A DNA stretch of 59,148 bases from a bacterium (GCA_021780105.1 JAJXZJ010000057.1:1-59148), one strand, 5' to 3'. Shown: positions 29,690 through 38,899, numbered from the stretch's first letter. The notes: generated from the letters alone by a model not told the origin. A program made the numbers and translations.

Positions 29690-30193
29690 TCAGCCGGAAT
29701 AGTCGCCGGTGATGTAGCTGCGCAACTGGTCAATCGTGGCGCTCTGCGAGCTGATGATCCAGTTGACCAGGTCGCCAATCGAGATGACGCCGGCGATCTT
29801 CCCGGCCTCGACCACCGGCAGGTGGCGGATGCGGTGTTCGGTCATGAGCCGCATGCAGTCCGGCACCGTGTGGCCCGGCGTCACCGTGATGAGCCGGCCG
29901 GTGATGATTTCGCACACCCTGGTCTCGCGGGAGTGTTTGCCCAGCAGCGCCACCTTGCGGGCGTAGTCGCGCTCGGAAAGCACGCCCACCGGGCGGCCGG
30001 CTTCGACCACGAGCAGCGCGCCGACGTTCTTGTCGGCCATGAGCTTGATGGCATCGAAGACGGTGTCGTCCGGCGCGACGGACCACACGGCATGGCCCTT
30101 GTGATGCAGGATGGAATCAACGGTGCCGCTCAGGTGCATGGCCGGGTGGACGGCTTCGGGCGCCGCCGCGTAAGGAGTCGTGTTTGGCAACAT
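29690..30193 (-). CDS. CBS-domain protein
   Basis: A 167-aa protein made almost entirely of a CBS pair (Bateman module). Repeat one is VAPDDTVFDAIKLMADKNVG with VGVLSERDYARKVALLG; repeat two is VTPGHTVPDCMRLMTEHRIR with HLPVVEAGKIAGVISIGDLV. Such stand-alone pairs bind adenine nucleotides and act as energy sensors, with the partner unknown. The start at 30193 (MLPNTTPYAAAP) is the upstream ATG; 30139 would remove only a non-conserved tail. It is divergent from the MFS transporter gene. Confidence 0.9.
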   Translation of the reverse strand: MLPNTTPYAAAPEAVHPAMHLSGTVDSILHHKGHAVWSVAPDDTVFDAIKLMADKNVGALLVVEAGRPVGVLSERDYARKVALLGKHSRETRVCEIITGRLITVTPGHTVPDCMRLMTEHRIRHLPVVEAGKIAGVISIGDLVNWIISSQSATIDQLRSYITGDYSG

Positions 30194-30348
30194 GGGTTCA
30201 AACGAGATTCTGATGGAGAACATTACCCGCCATGCTCATTACGTCAAGGACGCTCCGGCCGATTTCTCCGGCGCGGCCGGGCGGGCGGGCAAACAGGGTG
30301 GACACCCCCCGCGTGGTTTGCTAGCAAAGGCGCGGCATTCACACCACT

Positions 30349-31611
30349 ATGAAGGAACAACGCTGGCTCCGCATCATTCCCGTGGCGCTGATCATGTACA
30401 CCATTTCGTACATTGACCGCACCAACGTGTCACTGGCGCTGGACCCGAACCTCTCGCCGATGATGGCGTTCCTGAAGATGGACGACGCGATCAAGGGCAA
30501 CGCCGTCGGCCTGTTCTTCTTCGGCTACCTCGCGTTGCAGATTCCCAGCGGCTACCTGGCGAGCCGGTGGAGCCCGCGCAAGCTGATCGGCATTTTCCTC
30601 GTGTTCTGGGGCCTGTGCGCCGTCGGTTGCGGGCTGGTGATGAACGTGACCCAGTTCAAGCTGATGCGCTTCCTGCTGGGCGTGGCCGAGAGCGGCGTTT
30701 ATCCCGCCACGCTGGTGCTGCTGGCGAACTGGTTTCCGAAAGCCGAGCGCGCGCGCGCCAACGCCTACTGGATCATCTGCCAGCCGCTCGCCGTGGCCGG
30801 GGCCGCGCCCATCACCGGCTGGCTGCTGGGCATCTGGAGCTGGCGCGTCATGCTGGTGCTCGAAGGCGCGTTCCCGCTTGTCTGGCTGCCGGTCTGGTGG
30901 CATTTCATCCGGGACCATCCGGGCGAGGCGACATGGATTTCCCCGGAGGAACGGGCGCATCTGCAAACCACGCTGGCCCGCGAAGCAAACGAATTGGAGC
31001 CGGTGGAGAAACGCCCGCTCTGGCGCGCCCTGCTCCAGCCGGTCGTGTTCGTGCTGATCCCGATTTACTTTCTGCAAAACGCCGCCGCCTATGGCTGCAA
31101 CACCTTCCTCAGCGAGGCTCTGAAGGGCGGCGGACACAACTTCTCATCATTCCAGACCGGCGTGCTCTACGCCCTGCCTTACCTCGTTGCCGTCGGACTG
31201 ATGGTGGTGCTTTCACGCCATTCCGACCGCACGCAGGAACGGCGCGGGCACGTGGCCTTCGCCTTCGCCTTGAGCGGTGTCTGCCTCGTCGCCAGCGTGC
31301 TGGCGCGCGGCTACTCGTTCTGGCTCGCCTACGCGTTTCTGCTCTTTGCCATCCAGGGGCCGTTCAGCGGGCAGGCGATTTTCTGGGCCATCCCGGCGGA
31401 AACCATGCCCCGCTCGGTCGTCGGCGCGGTGATGGGACTGGTCAACGCCATCGGCAACGTCGGCGGTTGGGCGGGCAACGCCGCCTTCGGCACGCTGAAA
31501 CAGCAGAGCGGCGGCATCATCGTCCCCTTTGCCACGCTCGGCGGCGGCCTGATTCTCGCCGCGCTGCTCTGCGCCTTGTTGCCGCGCACGCAGCCGCCGG
31601 GACGGCATTGA
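30349..31611 (+). CDS. MFS transporter, anion/cation symporter type
   Basis: A 420-aa inner-membrane transporter with 12 predicted helices. The N-terminus (ALIMYTISYIDRTNVSLALD) and GYLALQIPSGYLASRWSPRK are typical of the ACS subfamily that takes up sugar acids such as galactonate, tartrate or phthalate. A further motif is GVAESGVYPATLVLLANWFP, and the second half has WAIPAETMPRSVVGAVMGLV. Substrate not predictable. It converges with the aldo/keto reductase gene at a hairpin terminator. Confidence 0.88.
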   Translation: MKEQRWLRIIPVALIMYTISYIDRTNVSLALDPNLSPMMAFLKMDDAIKGNAVGLFFFGYLALQIPSGYLASRWSPRKLIGIFLVFWGLCAVGCGLVMNVTQFKLMRFLLGVAESGVYPATLVLLANWFPKAERARANAYWIICQPLAVAGAAPITGWLLGIWSWRVMLVLEGAFPLVWLPVWWHFIRDHPGEATWISPEERAHLQTTLAREANELEPVEKRPLWRALLQPVVFVLIPIYFLQNAAAYGCNTFLSEALKGGGHNFSSFQTGVLYALPYLVAVGLMVVLSRHSDRTQERRGHVAFAFALSGVCLVASVLARGYSFWLAYAFLLFAIQGPFSGQAIFWAIPAETMPRSVVGAVMGLVNAIGNVGGWAGNAAFGTLKQQSGGIIVPFATLGGGLILAALLCALLPRTQPPGRH

Positions 31612-31640
31612 CGGCTGGAATCTTCGCGAGGGCGGATAAC

Positions 31641-31674
31641 AAAAAACGCCGGGAACTTTGCGTCCCCCGGCGTT
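31641..31674 (-). terminator. Intrinsic terminator
   Basis: On the minus strand a perfect 9-bp stem (AACGCCGGG with CCCGGCGTT, 12-base loop, 31645-31674) is followed by six T residues, a good rho-independent terminator for the aldo/keto reductase gene ending at 31701. It also sits 33 bp past the MFS stop, so it could stop plus-strand transcription weakly. Confidence 0.8.
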
Positions 31675-31700
31675 GAAGTCGTCCCCGATTGGCGGTTTTC

Positions 31701-32612
31701 TCAGACTTGGACCTGACCCATCCGCGTCAGCGTGTCATCCACCTCGGTCGGTGTCTTCATGCCGATCGTGATGGCGTCCACCAGTTCGTGCATGAACACG
31801 AATTTGAGCGAGGTGTCCTTTTGCTCCGGCTGGGTGAGCTTGCCCGCGCCGAAGATTTTCATGCCCACCACGGCCTTGCCGCTCTTGCGGGCTGTCCGCA
31901 GCACGTCGGCAATCTCCTGCGCCGTGCCGTCCATGGAGTATTCCTTGCCGCCCTTGTAATTGATGCGGGCGAAGATCACGTCCACCCACGGGTGCGTCGC
32001 GGCAAGTCGCAGTGCGCCCAGGTCGTGACACGAAACGCCCACCGCGCGGACGCGGCCCTTCTGCTTGAGCGTGGTCAAATCATCCCGGACGTGCTCGTAT
32101 TGGGTGGCCCATTTGTCGTCCGTCATGCAGTGCATCAGACAAATATCGAGATGATCGGTGCCCAGTTCCTGGCAGAAGCGGTTCACTTCCTCCACGGCCC
32201 CGCCGGACGGCGTGACCCAGTCCTCCTTGCGCACCCAGATTTTGCTGAGCAGTACCACCTGGTCGCGCGGCAAACCCTTGATCACGTCGCGGACAAACGG
32301 ATGCGTGCCATAAAGGTCGGCCATGTCGAAGAAGCGGATGCCCCGCTCCAGGCTGTGGCGGGCCAGGTGGTCAAAGGCCTCCTTACCCATGCGCGTGTGG
32401 TCGGACTGCCGCGCCCAGCCGTTGTAACCGGTGCCCTGCGCCAGACGCGACACCTTGATGCCGGTGCGCCCCAGCGAGACAAGGTCGTTGCCGTTGCACG
32501 GCGTCAGCGCGGACGCGTCCGCCGCCAGCCCGCGCCAGGCGGGCGCGGCCATCAACAGGCCGGCTCCGGAAAAAGTGCTCTTGATGAAATCACGTCGGCT
32601 GTGGGCGCTCAT
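31701..32612 (-). CDS. Tat-exported aldo/keto reductase
   Basis: A 303-aa aldo/keto reductase. The N-terminus SRRDFIKSTFSGAGLLMAAP is a twin-arginine signal. The barrel has GIRFFDMADLYGTHPFVRD with catalytic Asp and Tyr, the Lys in VVLLSKIWVRKED, and the His in DICLMHCMTDDKW. Such secreted AKRs are frequent in Planctomycetes and Verrucomicrobia and have no known substrate; whether they use NADPH outside the cytoplasm is unclear. Its 3' end is at the hairpin terminator. Another Tat AKR lies just upstream. Confidence 0.88.
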   Translation of the reverse strand: MSAHSRRDFIKSTFSGAGLLMAAPAWRGLAADASALTPCNGNDLVSLGRTGIKVSRLAQGTGYNGWARQSDHTRMGKEAFDHLARHSLERGIRFFDMADLYGTHPFVRDVIKGLPRDQVVLLSKIWVRKEDWVTPSGGAVEEVNRFCQELGTDHLDICLMHCMTDDKWATQYEHVRDDLTTLKQKGRVRAVGVSCHDLGALRLAATHPWVDVIFARINYKGGKEYSMDGTAQEIADVLRTARKSGKAVVGMKIFGAGKLTQPEQKDTSLKFVFMHELVDAITIGMKTPTEVDDTLTRMGQVQV

Positions 32613-32728
32613 ACGATTGTCCCTTCGGCTGCGCGTTTGCGGTCATGGTTGACGTTTACTAATGGTCCAGTTTAATTCGGCTTGCGTCCGCGGGCAAACG
32701 AAAATTGAGTCCGGCCGCCGCCGTGCAT

Positions 32729-33697
32729 TCAAGCCTGACCCCACTGCGGGTATTTGAAGAGCAGGCCGACGCTCATGGCCTTGCGCTTGATGGCGTCCAC
32801 CTCGTCGGGTTTCAGCGGCGTGAACTGCGGCGCGAGTTTCAAGGCCAGTTGCAGGCACGGCGGGTAGGCGGGCGTGACCGCGGCCGTGACCGGGTGCGAC
32901 AGCGTGAACCGCAGGCCCTGCAGCGCCTCGGCGGGATCGGTCATCGGCTCGTACCAGCAGTTCGGCGCGAAATGCGGCGTGCCTCGGGGCCACGGCTGCT
33001 TCGCCAACGCCTTGAGCGCAAGGATGCCCATGCGCTTCTCCTGGGCGCGGGCGAGCACCTGCGGTCCGAAGTTGCCCGCGTTCCACGTGGCGTAGTTCAC
33101 CGGGAACAGAATCGTGTCGAAATCGAACCGGTCCATCAGCGCCATCGCCGCCTCAACTGAATGCGCGGAGAAGCCGAGGAACCGCACCTTGCCGGCCTTT
33201 TTGGCGGCAGTGAACGCGTGAATCGCGCCGTCCGGGCTGAAGATCGCCTCCACGTCCTGCCGCGTCGTGACGGCGTGCAACTGGTAAAGGTCAACGTGGT
33301 CCGTCCGCAAATGAGCGAGCGAGCGGTCCAGTTCCGCAGTCGCCCCGGCCTGGTGGCGCTCGGTCGTCTTGCAGGCGAGAAAGACATCTTTGCGGAACGG
33401 CTCCAGTGCCGGGCCGAGGCGCTCCTCGGCGTCGCCGTAACTGGGCGCCACGTCAAAGTAATTCACGCCCGCCTCGATGGCCTCGCGGACCAGTTGCCCG
33501 GCCACCTCCGGCGTCGTGCCCTTCAGCATCAGGCTGCCGAAGCCGATCAGGGACAGCTTCTCGCCCGTGCGACCGAGCGAACGCCGCTCGATCCGGCCGG
33601 GCGTGGTTTCGCGTTCCACCGCCGACAGCGTGGCGGGGAAACAAGCAAGCATCGCCGCGGCGGACGCGGCGCCCTTGAGGAAAGTGCGACGTTTCAT
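32729..33697 (-). CDS. Tat-exported aldo/keto reductase
   Basis: A 322-aa aldo/keto reductase with signal MKRRTFLKGAASAAAMLACF, a twin-arginine type. The active-site regions are VNYFDVAPSYGDAEERLGPA, VFLACKTTERHQAGA with Lys, and HVDLYQLHAVTT with His. It differs from the neighbouring Tat AKR in most of its length, so it is not a recent duplicate. The C-terminal region (QGLRFTLSHPVTAAVTPAYP) is normal for the family. The two genes probably form one unit. Confidence 0.88.
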   Translation of the reverse strand: MKRRTFLKGAASAAAMLACFPATLSAVERETTPGRIERRSLGRTGEKLSLIGFGSLMLKGTTPEVAGQLVREAIEAGVNYFDVAPSYGDAEERLGPALEPFRKDVFLACKTTERHQAGATAELDRSLAHLRTDHVDLYQLHAVTTRQDVEAIFSPDGAIHAFTAAKKAGKVRFLGFSAHSVEAAMALMDRFDFDTILFPVNYATWNAGNFGPQVLARAQEKRMGILALKALAKQPWPRGTPHFAPNCWYEPMTDPAEALQGLRFTLSHPVTAAVTPAYPPCLQLALKLAPQFTPLKPDEVDAIKRKAMSVGLLFKYPQWGQA

Positions 33698-33845
33698 GGT
33701 GACTTCTTTGACGAATCAGCACAACTGGCATTCAGGCAAACACCGCCGGCGGCGGCGCGTTCATCTTGCTGCCGGAAACTTACGCGCGTCCTTCGGTTTC
33801 GCCAGGCGGAATCACCGCTCCGCTTCGACTGGCGGGCGGCGGAGT

Positions 33846-34430
33846 TCAAGCCAGGGCCGGTTGTCGTGCCACTTCCGGCCGCTCCATGAAGGCGTAGCAG
33901 AGCAGATGGCAGATGCCCATGTGGCAATCCTCAACGCGTCCGTAGTGGGTGTCCTGGATGACGATCACCTGCTCGGCCAGGTCCGCCAGCCGGCCGCGTT
34001 TGCCGCCGACCAGCGCGATCGTGCGCAGGTCGTGCTTCACCGCCCAGTCCACCGCCTTGACCAGGTTCGGGGAATTGCCGCTGACACTCATCGTCAGCAC
34101 GACATCGCCCGGCTGGGCGTAGTTCTGCAACTGTCCGATGAAGACATCTTCGTAGGCGTAGTCGTTGCCCAGCGCCGTCACCCAGCTCACATTGTCGTTG
34201 AGGGAAAGGACGCGGAAACGCCGGCCCAGCTTGTCGGACGAGCCTTTGCCGAGATCGGTGACAAAATGCGAGGCGTTCGCGGCGCTGCCGCCGTTACCGA
34301 AAACAAAGATTTGCCGGCCGTCCTGCCAGGCTTGCCGAAGCGTCTCGATCAGGCCGGCCACCGACTCCACCGGGATGGAGTCCAGGGCGGCTTTCTGGGC
34401 GCGCAGATAGTCTGCAATCCAATCATTCAT
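33846..34430 (-). CDS. SIS-domain isomerase (GmhA-like)
   Basis: A 194-aa sugar isomerase-type protein resembling phosphoheptose isomerase GmhA, which makes D-glycero-D-manno-heptose 7-phosphate from sedoheptulose 7-phosphate. The phosphosugar loop is FVFGNGGSAANASHFVTDL, and the second SIS segment is PGDVVLTMSVSGNSPNLVKA. The C-terminal HYGRVEDCHMGICHLLCYAF carries the conserved Glu and His of this class. It follows the ROK kinase on the same strand, and the pair could supply heptose or another phosphosugar for surface polysaccharide. The substrate is inference. Confidence 0.8.
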   Translation of the reverse strand: MNDWIADYLRAQKAALDSIPVESVAGLIETLRQAWQDGRQIFVFGNGGSAANASHFVTDLGKGSSDKLGRRFRVLSLNDNVSWVTALGNDYAYEDVFIGQLQNYAQPGDVVLTMSVSGNSPNLVKAVDWAVKHDLRTIALVGGKRGRLADLAEQVIVIQDTHYGRVEDCHMGICHLLCYAFMERPEVARQPALA

Positions 34431-34486
34431 GGGCGGATTCTAGCGCAGGCCGGCGGCTTCCGCGACTGTGAAATGCACGGCCAGCC

Positions 34487-35407
34487 TCAGGCGAGGGAAC
34501 CCGCCAGGAGCAATGCCCCGGCGGGCACGGCGTCCTCCCGCAAAGTGGCAAGGGTGACGGCCGGCACGGGCTGGAAGGCATCCATCACGAATGGCGGCAG
34601 GGCATGGGCGACTGCGCCACGCAAAGGTTCGCCGAGAAGCGAGAGGCCGCCGCCCAGCACGAAGACCGCCGGGTGAAACAAGTGAACGGCGTGCGCAAGG
34701 CCAAACGCGAGATCCTCCGCGGTTTCACGGAGAATTTGCCGGGCCGCGGGATCACCCTGAGCCAGGGCTTCGCCGAGATGCCGCGCCTCGCCGCCGGCGG
34801 TTTCGCCAACCAGCCGCCCCAGCAAACTTCGTGGTTCGTGCGTAATGAACTTCCGAATCTTGCGGTCCACCGCCCAGCCGGCACAACGCGATTCGACGGT
34901 CGCACCGGCGCGGTCCAGCCGGATGTGACCGATCTCGACCTCGCCCGGCGTCGCTCCGTGATAAATGCGGCCGTCCACGACCAAGCCGCCGCCGACGCCG
35001 CTGCCCAGCGTGACGTAGAGAACGGGGTTTTGTCCACGGCCCGCGCCAAGCTGGGCTTCGCCAAGCGCGGCCACGTTCGCGTCGTTGTCCACCGCCACCG
35101 GCCGGCCGGTGATTTCGCCGAGCCATTGCCCCAGCGGAAAATCGGACCAGCCGGCGACGTGATGCGAACAACAAATCTGGCCGGTGCGCCAGTTCACCGG
35201 TCCACCGTAACCCACACCCACCGCTTGAATCTCTTCCTGCGCCTGCTGTTGCCGGAGGGTTGACTCGATGAGGCGACGGATGCCGGGCGCACCTTCCGCG
35301 CGGTCCACCGAAAAACGAAAACGCCCACGGATGAATCCGAGGGCGTCGCCGAGGACGATTTGAAGTTTGGTGCCGCCGATTTCGATGCCGACACAGTTCG
35401 CTGTCAT
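34487..35407 (-). CDS. ROK-family sugar kinase
   Basis: A 306-aa kinase or kinase-like protein of the ROK family. It begins MTANCVGIEIGGTKLQIVLG with the phosphate-binding loop, has the catalytic Asp in VAVDNDANVAALGE and the adenosine motif VLYVTLGSGVGGGLVVDGRI. The ROK zinc motif (normally CxCGxxGCxE after GHI) is degenerate here: after EIGHIRLDR only one Cys is seen (VESRCAGWAV). It may still be a glucokinase-like enzyme, but stability or specificity may differ. It lies between the SIS isomerase gene and the polysaccharide locus. Confidence 0.82.
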   Translation of the reverse strand: MTANCVGIEIGGTKLQIVLGDALGFIRGRFRFSVDRAEGAPGIRRLIESTLRQQQAQEEIQAVGVGYGGPVNWRTGQICCSHHVAGWSDFPLGQWLGEITGRPVAVDNDANVAALGEAQLGAGRGQNPVLYVTLGSGVGGGLVVDGRIYHGATPGEVEIGHIRLDRAGATVESRCAGWAVDRKIRKFITHEPRSLLGRLVGETAGGEARHLGEALAQGDPAARQILRETAEDLAFGLAHAVHLFHPAVFVLGGGLSLLGEPLRGAVAHALPPFVMDAFQPVPAVTLATLREDAVPAGALLLAGSLA

Positions 35408-35458
35408 GCGACGGTTTTACCGCCAGCGGGACAAAAGGTCGAACCAGGAACTTGCTGG

Positions 35459-37327
35459 TCAAACGAGATACGGCTCGTATTCCGGAACCACTTCCTTGAG
35501 GCGGAGCTTGATCTGGTTGCGTTCCAGACGATGAGCTTCGGCAGCGAGCCGGTTCAGGGCTTCGCGAACGTTGACGAGGGGTTCCGGGTCAGCCACAAAA
35601 CGCATGATCTTGGGGTGGTTGGTCGGCACGTAGTTTTCGCCTTTGTAGCTCAGCTCCTCGAAGAGTTTCTCACCGGGCCGGAGACCGGTGAATTCAATTT
35701 GGATGTCTTCGTCCGGCTTGAGTCCGCTGAGTTCAATAAGCTGTCGCGCCAGTTCCACGATTTTCACCGGTTCGCCCATGTCCAGGACGAAAATCTCGCC
35801 GCCCTGGCCCTGGGCAGCGCTTTGCAGGACGAGGCCGACGGCCTCCGGAATGGTCATGAAATAACGGGTAATGTCGGGGTGTGTCACCTTGACCGGCCCG
35901 CCGGCTTCGATCTGTTTCTTGAAGGTGGGAATCACGCTGCCGGAGGAGCCAAGCACGTTGCCAAAGCGCACGGCCATGAACTTGGTGCGCCCCGGACTCG
36001 CCGCGTGCAGGGCCTGGACGTAAATCTCCGCCAGCCGTTTGGAGGCACCCATGACATTCGTCGGATTGATCGCCTTGTCGGTCGAAACCATCACAAAGCG
36101 TTCCAGCCCGCATTCCAGCGCGAGTTCGGCCAGCCGCGCCGTGCCGAGGGAATTGTTTTTGATCGCCTCGCTGGGCTGGCTTTCCATCATGGGCACGTGC
36201 TTGTGGGCCGCGGCATGGAACAGGATTTGCGGCGCAAACCGGTTGAAAATGTAGCGCATCCGCGGCTCATCCAGAATATCGGCCACCAGCGGGAGGATCG
36301 TTCCGCCGTAACCCATGCCGATCAATTCTTGTTCGATCTCGAAAATCTGCACCTCCGATTGCTCAATGAGCAACAACAGTTTGGGATTGAACGAGGCCAC
36401 CTGCCGGCACAGTTCGCTGCCAATGCTGCCGCCCGCGCCGGTGATGGCCACCACGTGATCGCGCAGGAGATGCCGGATGGTTTCGGTCTCCAGTTTCACC
36501 GGTTCCCGCCCCAGCAGGTCTTGGATTTCCACCGAGCGCAACCGGCTGACCTTCACCTTGCCGGTGGCAAGCTGGTCAATGGACGGCACCGTTTGGAATT
36601 TGAGGTGGGCGCCTTGCAGCAACTTCACGATCTCGCCAATGCGCTTGGCCGGCGCGCTGGGCATGGCGATGATGACTTCCTCCAGCCGCAGGTTGAGGTT
36701 GGACCGCCGCAGAATTTCCGGCGGCCCCATCACCGGCACCCCGTAAATGCTGGATTTCCACTTTGACTTCTCGTCGTCGAAGAACACCACCGGTTCCATG
36801 CCCAGTCCACGGCGGGCCATGAGATCCCGGGCCAGGCTGGCCCCGACATCGCCCGCGCCCACAATGCCCACACGCCGCCGTGTGTGATTTTCGTGTTCCA
36901 AACCGGAATTATAACGCTCACGGTACATCCGGCACGCCAGCCTGACCAGACAGACGCCAGCCGTGGATAGCAGGAAATCCACGAGTAACACACCACGCGG
37001 ATCACCATAAGGCTGTCCGGGAAACCAGCGGGTTCCATAAATCACCAGCGAACTGGAGGCCATCGCAAGACCGATGCGTTGCAGGTCGGGAATGCTGAAA
37101 TACCCAAGCAACCCTGTGATCTGGCCAAAGACCAGCAAGGCGAACAATTTGACTACCAGTTCCCAAAGCCAGTTGGCCCACATCACACTGGCTTGCGCGG
37201 CCGGGATGGCAAAATCGAAACGAACAAGATACGACAACCAGTGCGCGATGACGAATACACTTACATAGACCGCGCTCAACAGCGCCAGCCGCACCCACCT
37301 TGAACTCTTAAACAGTGCCGTGAACAT
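35459..37327 (-). CDS. UDP-sugar 4,6-dehydratase, membrane-bound (PglF/WbpM-like)
   Basis: A 622-aa CapD-like protein with about four N-terminal membrane helices, a first Rossmann-like domain (RRVGIVGAGDVGASLARDLM) and a catalytic SDR domain (VVAITGAGGSIGSELCRQVA). The catalytic segment VSTDKAINPTNVMGASKRLA has Met in place of the usual Tyr, the Ser-Met-Lys form of WbpM/PglF. It would make UDP-2-acetamido-2,6-dideoxy-4-hexulose from UDP-GlcNAc, the precursor of 4-amino sugars. It lies 13 bp downstream of a PglC-like transferase gene, so the two are one unit. Confidence 0.88.
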   Translation of the reverse strand: MFTALFKSSRWVRLALLSAVYVSVFVIAHWLSYLVRFDFAIPAAQASVMWANWLWELVVKLFALLVFGQITGLLGYFSIPDLQRIGLAMASSSLVIYGTRWFPGQPYGDPRGVLLVDFLLSTAGVCLVRLACRMYRERYNSGLEHENHTRRRVGIVGAGDVGASLARDLMARRGLGMEPVVFFDDEKSKWKSSIYGVPVMGPPEILRRSNLNLRLEEVIIAMPSAPAKRIGEIVKLLQGAHLKFQTVPSIDQLATGKVKVSRLRSVEIQDLLGREPVKLETETIRHLLRDHVVAITGAGGSIGSELCRQVASFNPKLLLLIEQSEVQIFEIEQELIGMGYGGTILPLVADILDEPRMRYIFNRFAPQILFHAAAHKHVPMMESQPSEAIKNNSLGTARLAELALECGLERFVMVSTDKAINPTNVMGASKRLAEIYVQALHAASPGRTKFMAVRFGNVLGSSGSVIPTFKKQIEAGGPVKVTHPDITRYFMTIPEAVGLVLQSAAQGQGGEIFVLDMGEPVKIVELARQLIELSGLKPDEDIQIEFTGLRPGEKLFEELSYKGENYVPTNHPKIMRFVADPEPLVNVREALNRLAAEAHRLERNQIKLRLKEVVPEYEPYLV

Positions 37328-37340
37328 GATCAGTGTGATG

Positions 37341-37973
37341 TCACACGCATTTGGGGACAGTGGTTGGGGCCGCCTCGCCCAACTGAAGCGTTCCCTGATA
37401 CTCAGGCATCGGCGCCTCGCCAGCCGCGTTAATTCCCGTGCGGAGGATCACCCGTTTGACGGTCGCCAACAGTATGCGCACGTCCAGTCTTGGCGACCAG
37501 TGTTCGACATAAAACACGTCCCGCGCGAATTTCTCCTCCCAAGTAAGAGCATTCCGGCCTTCGACCTGCGCCAACCCCGTGAGCCCGGGCCGCACAGCCT
37601 GTCGCCGGGCTTGCGCCGGCGCGTACCGTGGCAGGTAACGAACCAGCAATGGTCGGGGGCCAACCAAGCTCATTTCACCACGCAGCACGTTGATCAACTC
37701 AGGCAGTTCATCCAGCGATGTCGACCGCAGCCAGCGCCCAAATGCCGTTAAGCGTTGCGCATCGTCCAGGAGCCTGCCGGTGTTGTCCCGCGCATCGGTC
37801 ATTGTCCGAAGCTTGAGCAATTCGAAAATGCGCCCATTTTTTCCAGGGCGGGGCTGACGGAACAGCACCGGACTGCCCAACTGCCAGCGCACCAACGCGG
37901 CCAGCAAGACCAAAACTGGCAGCCACACGGGGCCGGTCAGCACCGTCAAGCCGACGTCAAATACGCGCTTCAT
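37341..37973 (-). CDS. PglC-like sugar-phosphate transferase
   Basis: A 210-aa monotopic phosphoglycosyl transferase that puts a sugar-1-phosphate on undecaprenyl phosphate to start a glycan. The membrane helix is VFDVGLTVLTGPVWLPVLVL; the catalytic core is RTMTDARDNTGRLLDDAQRL and STSLDELPELINVLRGEMSL ending VGPRPLLVRYLP. It lies 17 bp from the exosortase and 13 bp from the PglF-like dehydratase, which probably makes its substrate precursor. A second enzyme of this kind is at 44991-45635, so the locus has two possible initiation enzymes. Confidence 0.9.
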   Translation of the reverse strand: MKRVFDVGLTVLTGPVWLPVLVLLAALVRWQLGSPVLFRQPRPGKNGRIFELLKLRTMTDARDNTGRLLDDAQRLTAFGRWLRSTSLDELPELINVLRGEMSLVGPRPLLVRYLPRYAPAQARRQAVRPGLTGLAQVEGRNALTWEEKFARDVFYVEHWSPRLDVRILLATVKRVILRTGINAAGEAPMPEYQGTLQLGEAAPTTVPKCV

Positions 37974-37990
37974 TCAGCCAAACAAACGAA

Positions 37991-38899
37991 TTACGATTCG
38001 CTCTTTGCCAGTGGAGGAGATGCGGTTTGCACCTTCACCTGGCTTGGCTCTTGAACGGCTGCCAGCGTCTTGTCCATCTTGTTGAACAGCCACGAAATAA
38101 GAATCACTCCGATTGCAGTGAAGACCAGGATGGACCACCCGGCGGCGTCGTGAACTTCCTTAACGGCGTCGATGCCGCGCGCGTTGGCAGTCAGGCAGAG
38201 ATAAAGCGACCGAATGAGGTTGCCGACGATCGCCAGCGTCACCCCGCTGAGCAGGAGCAGCACCTGGAAACTGAAACGGCGCAACGACAGGTAGCCGATG
38301 AAAACCGTCGCCATGATCGTCGATTGCAGACTGCGGATGCCGCTGCAGGCCTCGTCTATGCCGACTGTTCCGGTTGAAAGATGGACCAGGCTGCCCACCT
38401 GCTCGGCCGGGATGCCCAGCAGATTCAGGATGTTGACATCAATGGCTGCGACGTGGTGTTGAAGGCCATTGACGACGCGCCCCTGAATGATGCTCGGCAG
38501 AGGCAACGCGACAAACAGAAAAACAAAGGACATCGCGAAATGCCGCACCCCGCGCCACCCGAAAACCACGCCAAGATTCGCCGCGACCATGGCCATGACC
38601 CCAAGACCCATGCCGTAGAGGCTGGCCGCGTTCAGCCCCAACGCCGCGAGGTAGATTTGGACCCAGAAGAGCAGCACGCCGCCGAAAATGAATAAAAGGA
38701 CACACCACCAACGCGCGCGGAAGTCAATCGGCGGATGTTTCTCCCACGCCTCCCAAAACAAATAGGCGCAGAGCAGCAGAACCACCCAACCGAATTGCAG
38801 GTCCGGACGCGTGTCCCAGAAATGCTGGGCCTTCGTGACCAACCACGCCATCGCCAGAAACGACGGCGTCAACAGGAGCAAAGCAGCAATCTTTTGCAT
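37991..38899 (-). CDS. Exosortase-family membrane transpeptidase
   Basis: A 302-aa multi-spanning membrane protein of the exosortase/archaeosortase family, which cuts C-terminal sorting signals such as PEP-CTERM and attaches or releases the protein. The active-site Cys is about residue 185 in VGIDEACSGIRSLQSTIM. The conserved Arg is in IVGNLIRSLYLCLTANARG and the His in VKEVHDAAGWSILVF. The EpsI-like gene sits only 9 bp upstream. I found no protein with a clear sorting signal in the window, so its targets must be elsewhere. Confidence 0.9.
   Translation of the reverse strand: MQKIAALLLLTPSFLAMAWLVTKAQHFWDTRPDLQFGWVVLLLCAYLFWEAWEKHPPIDFRARWWCVLLFIFGGVLLFWVQIYLAALGLNAASLYGMGLGVMAMVAANLGVVFGWRGVRHFAMSFVFLFVALPLPSIIQGRVVNGLQHHVAAIDVNILNLLGIPAEQVGSLVHLSTGTVGIDEACSGIRSLQSTIMATVFIGYLSLRRFSFQVLLLLSGVTLAIVGNLIRSLYLCLTANARGIDAVKEVHDAAGWSILVFTAIGVILISWLFNKMDKTLAAVQEPSQVKVQTASPPLAKSES

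Noticed and set aside
35316..35350. Possible hairpin ACGCCC...GGGCGT
   Set aside because: It lies inside the ROK kinase coding sequence and has no T-run; a chance result of GC-rich coding DNA.
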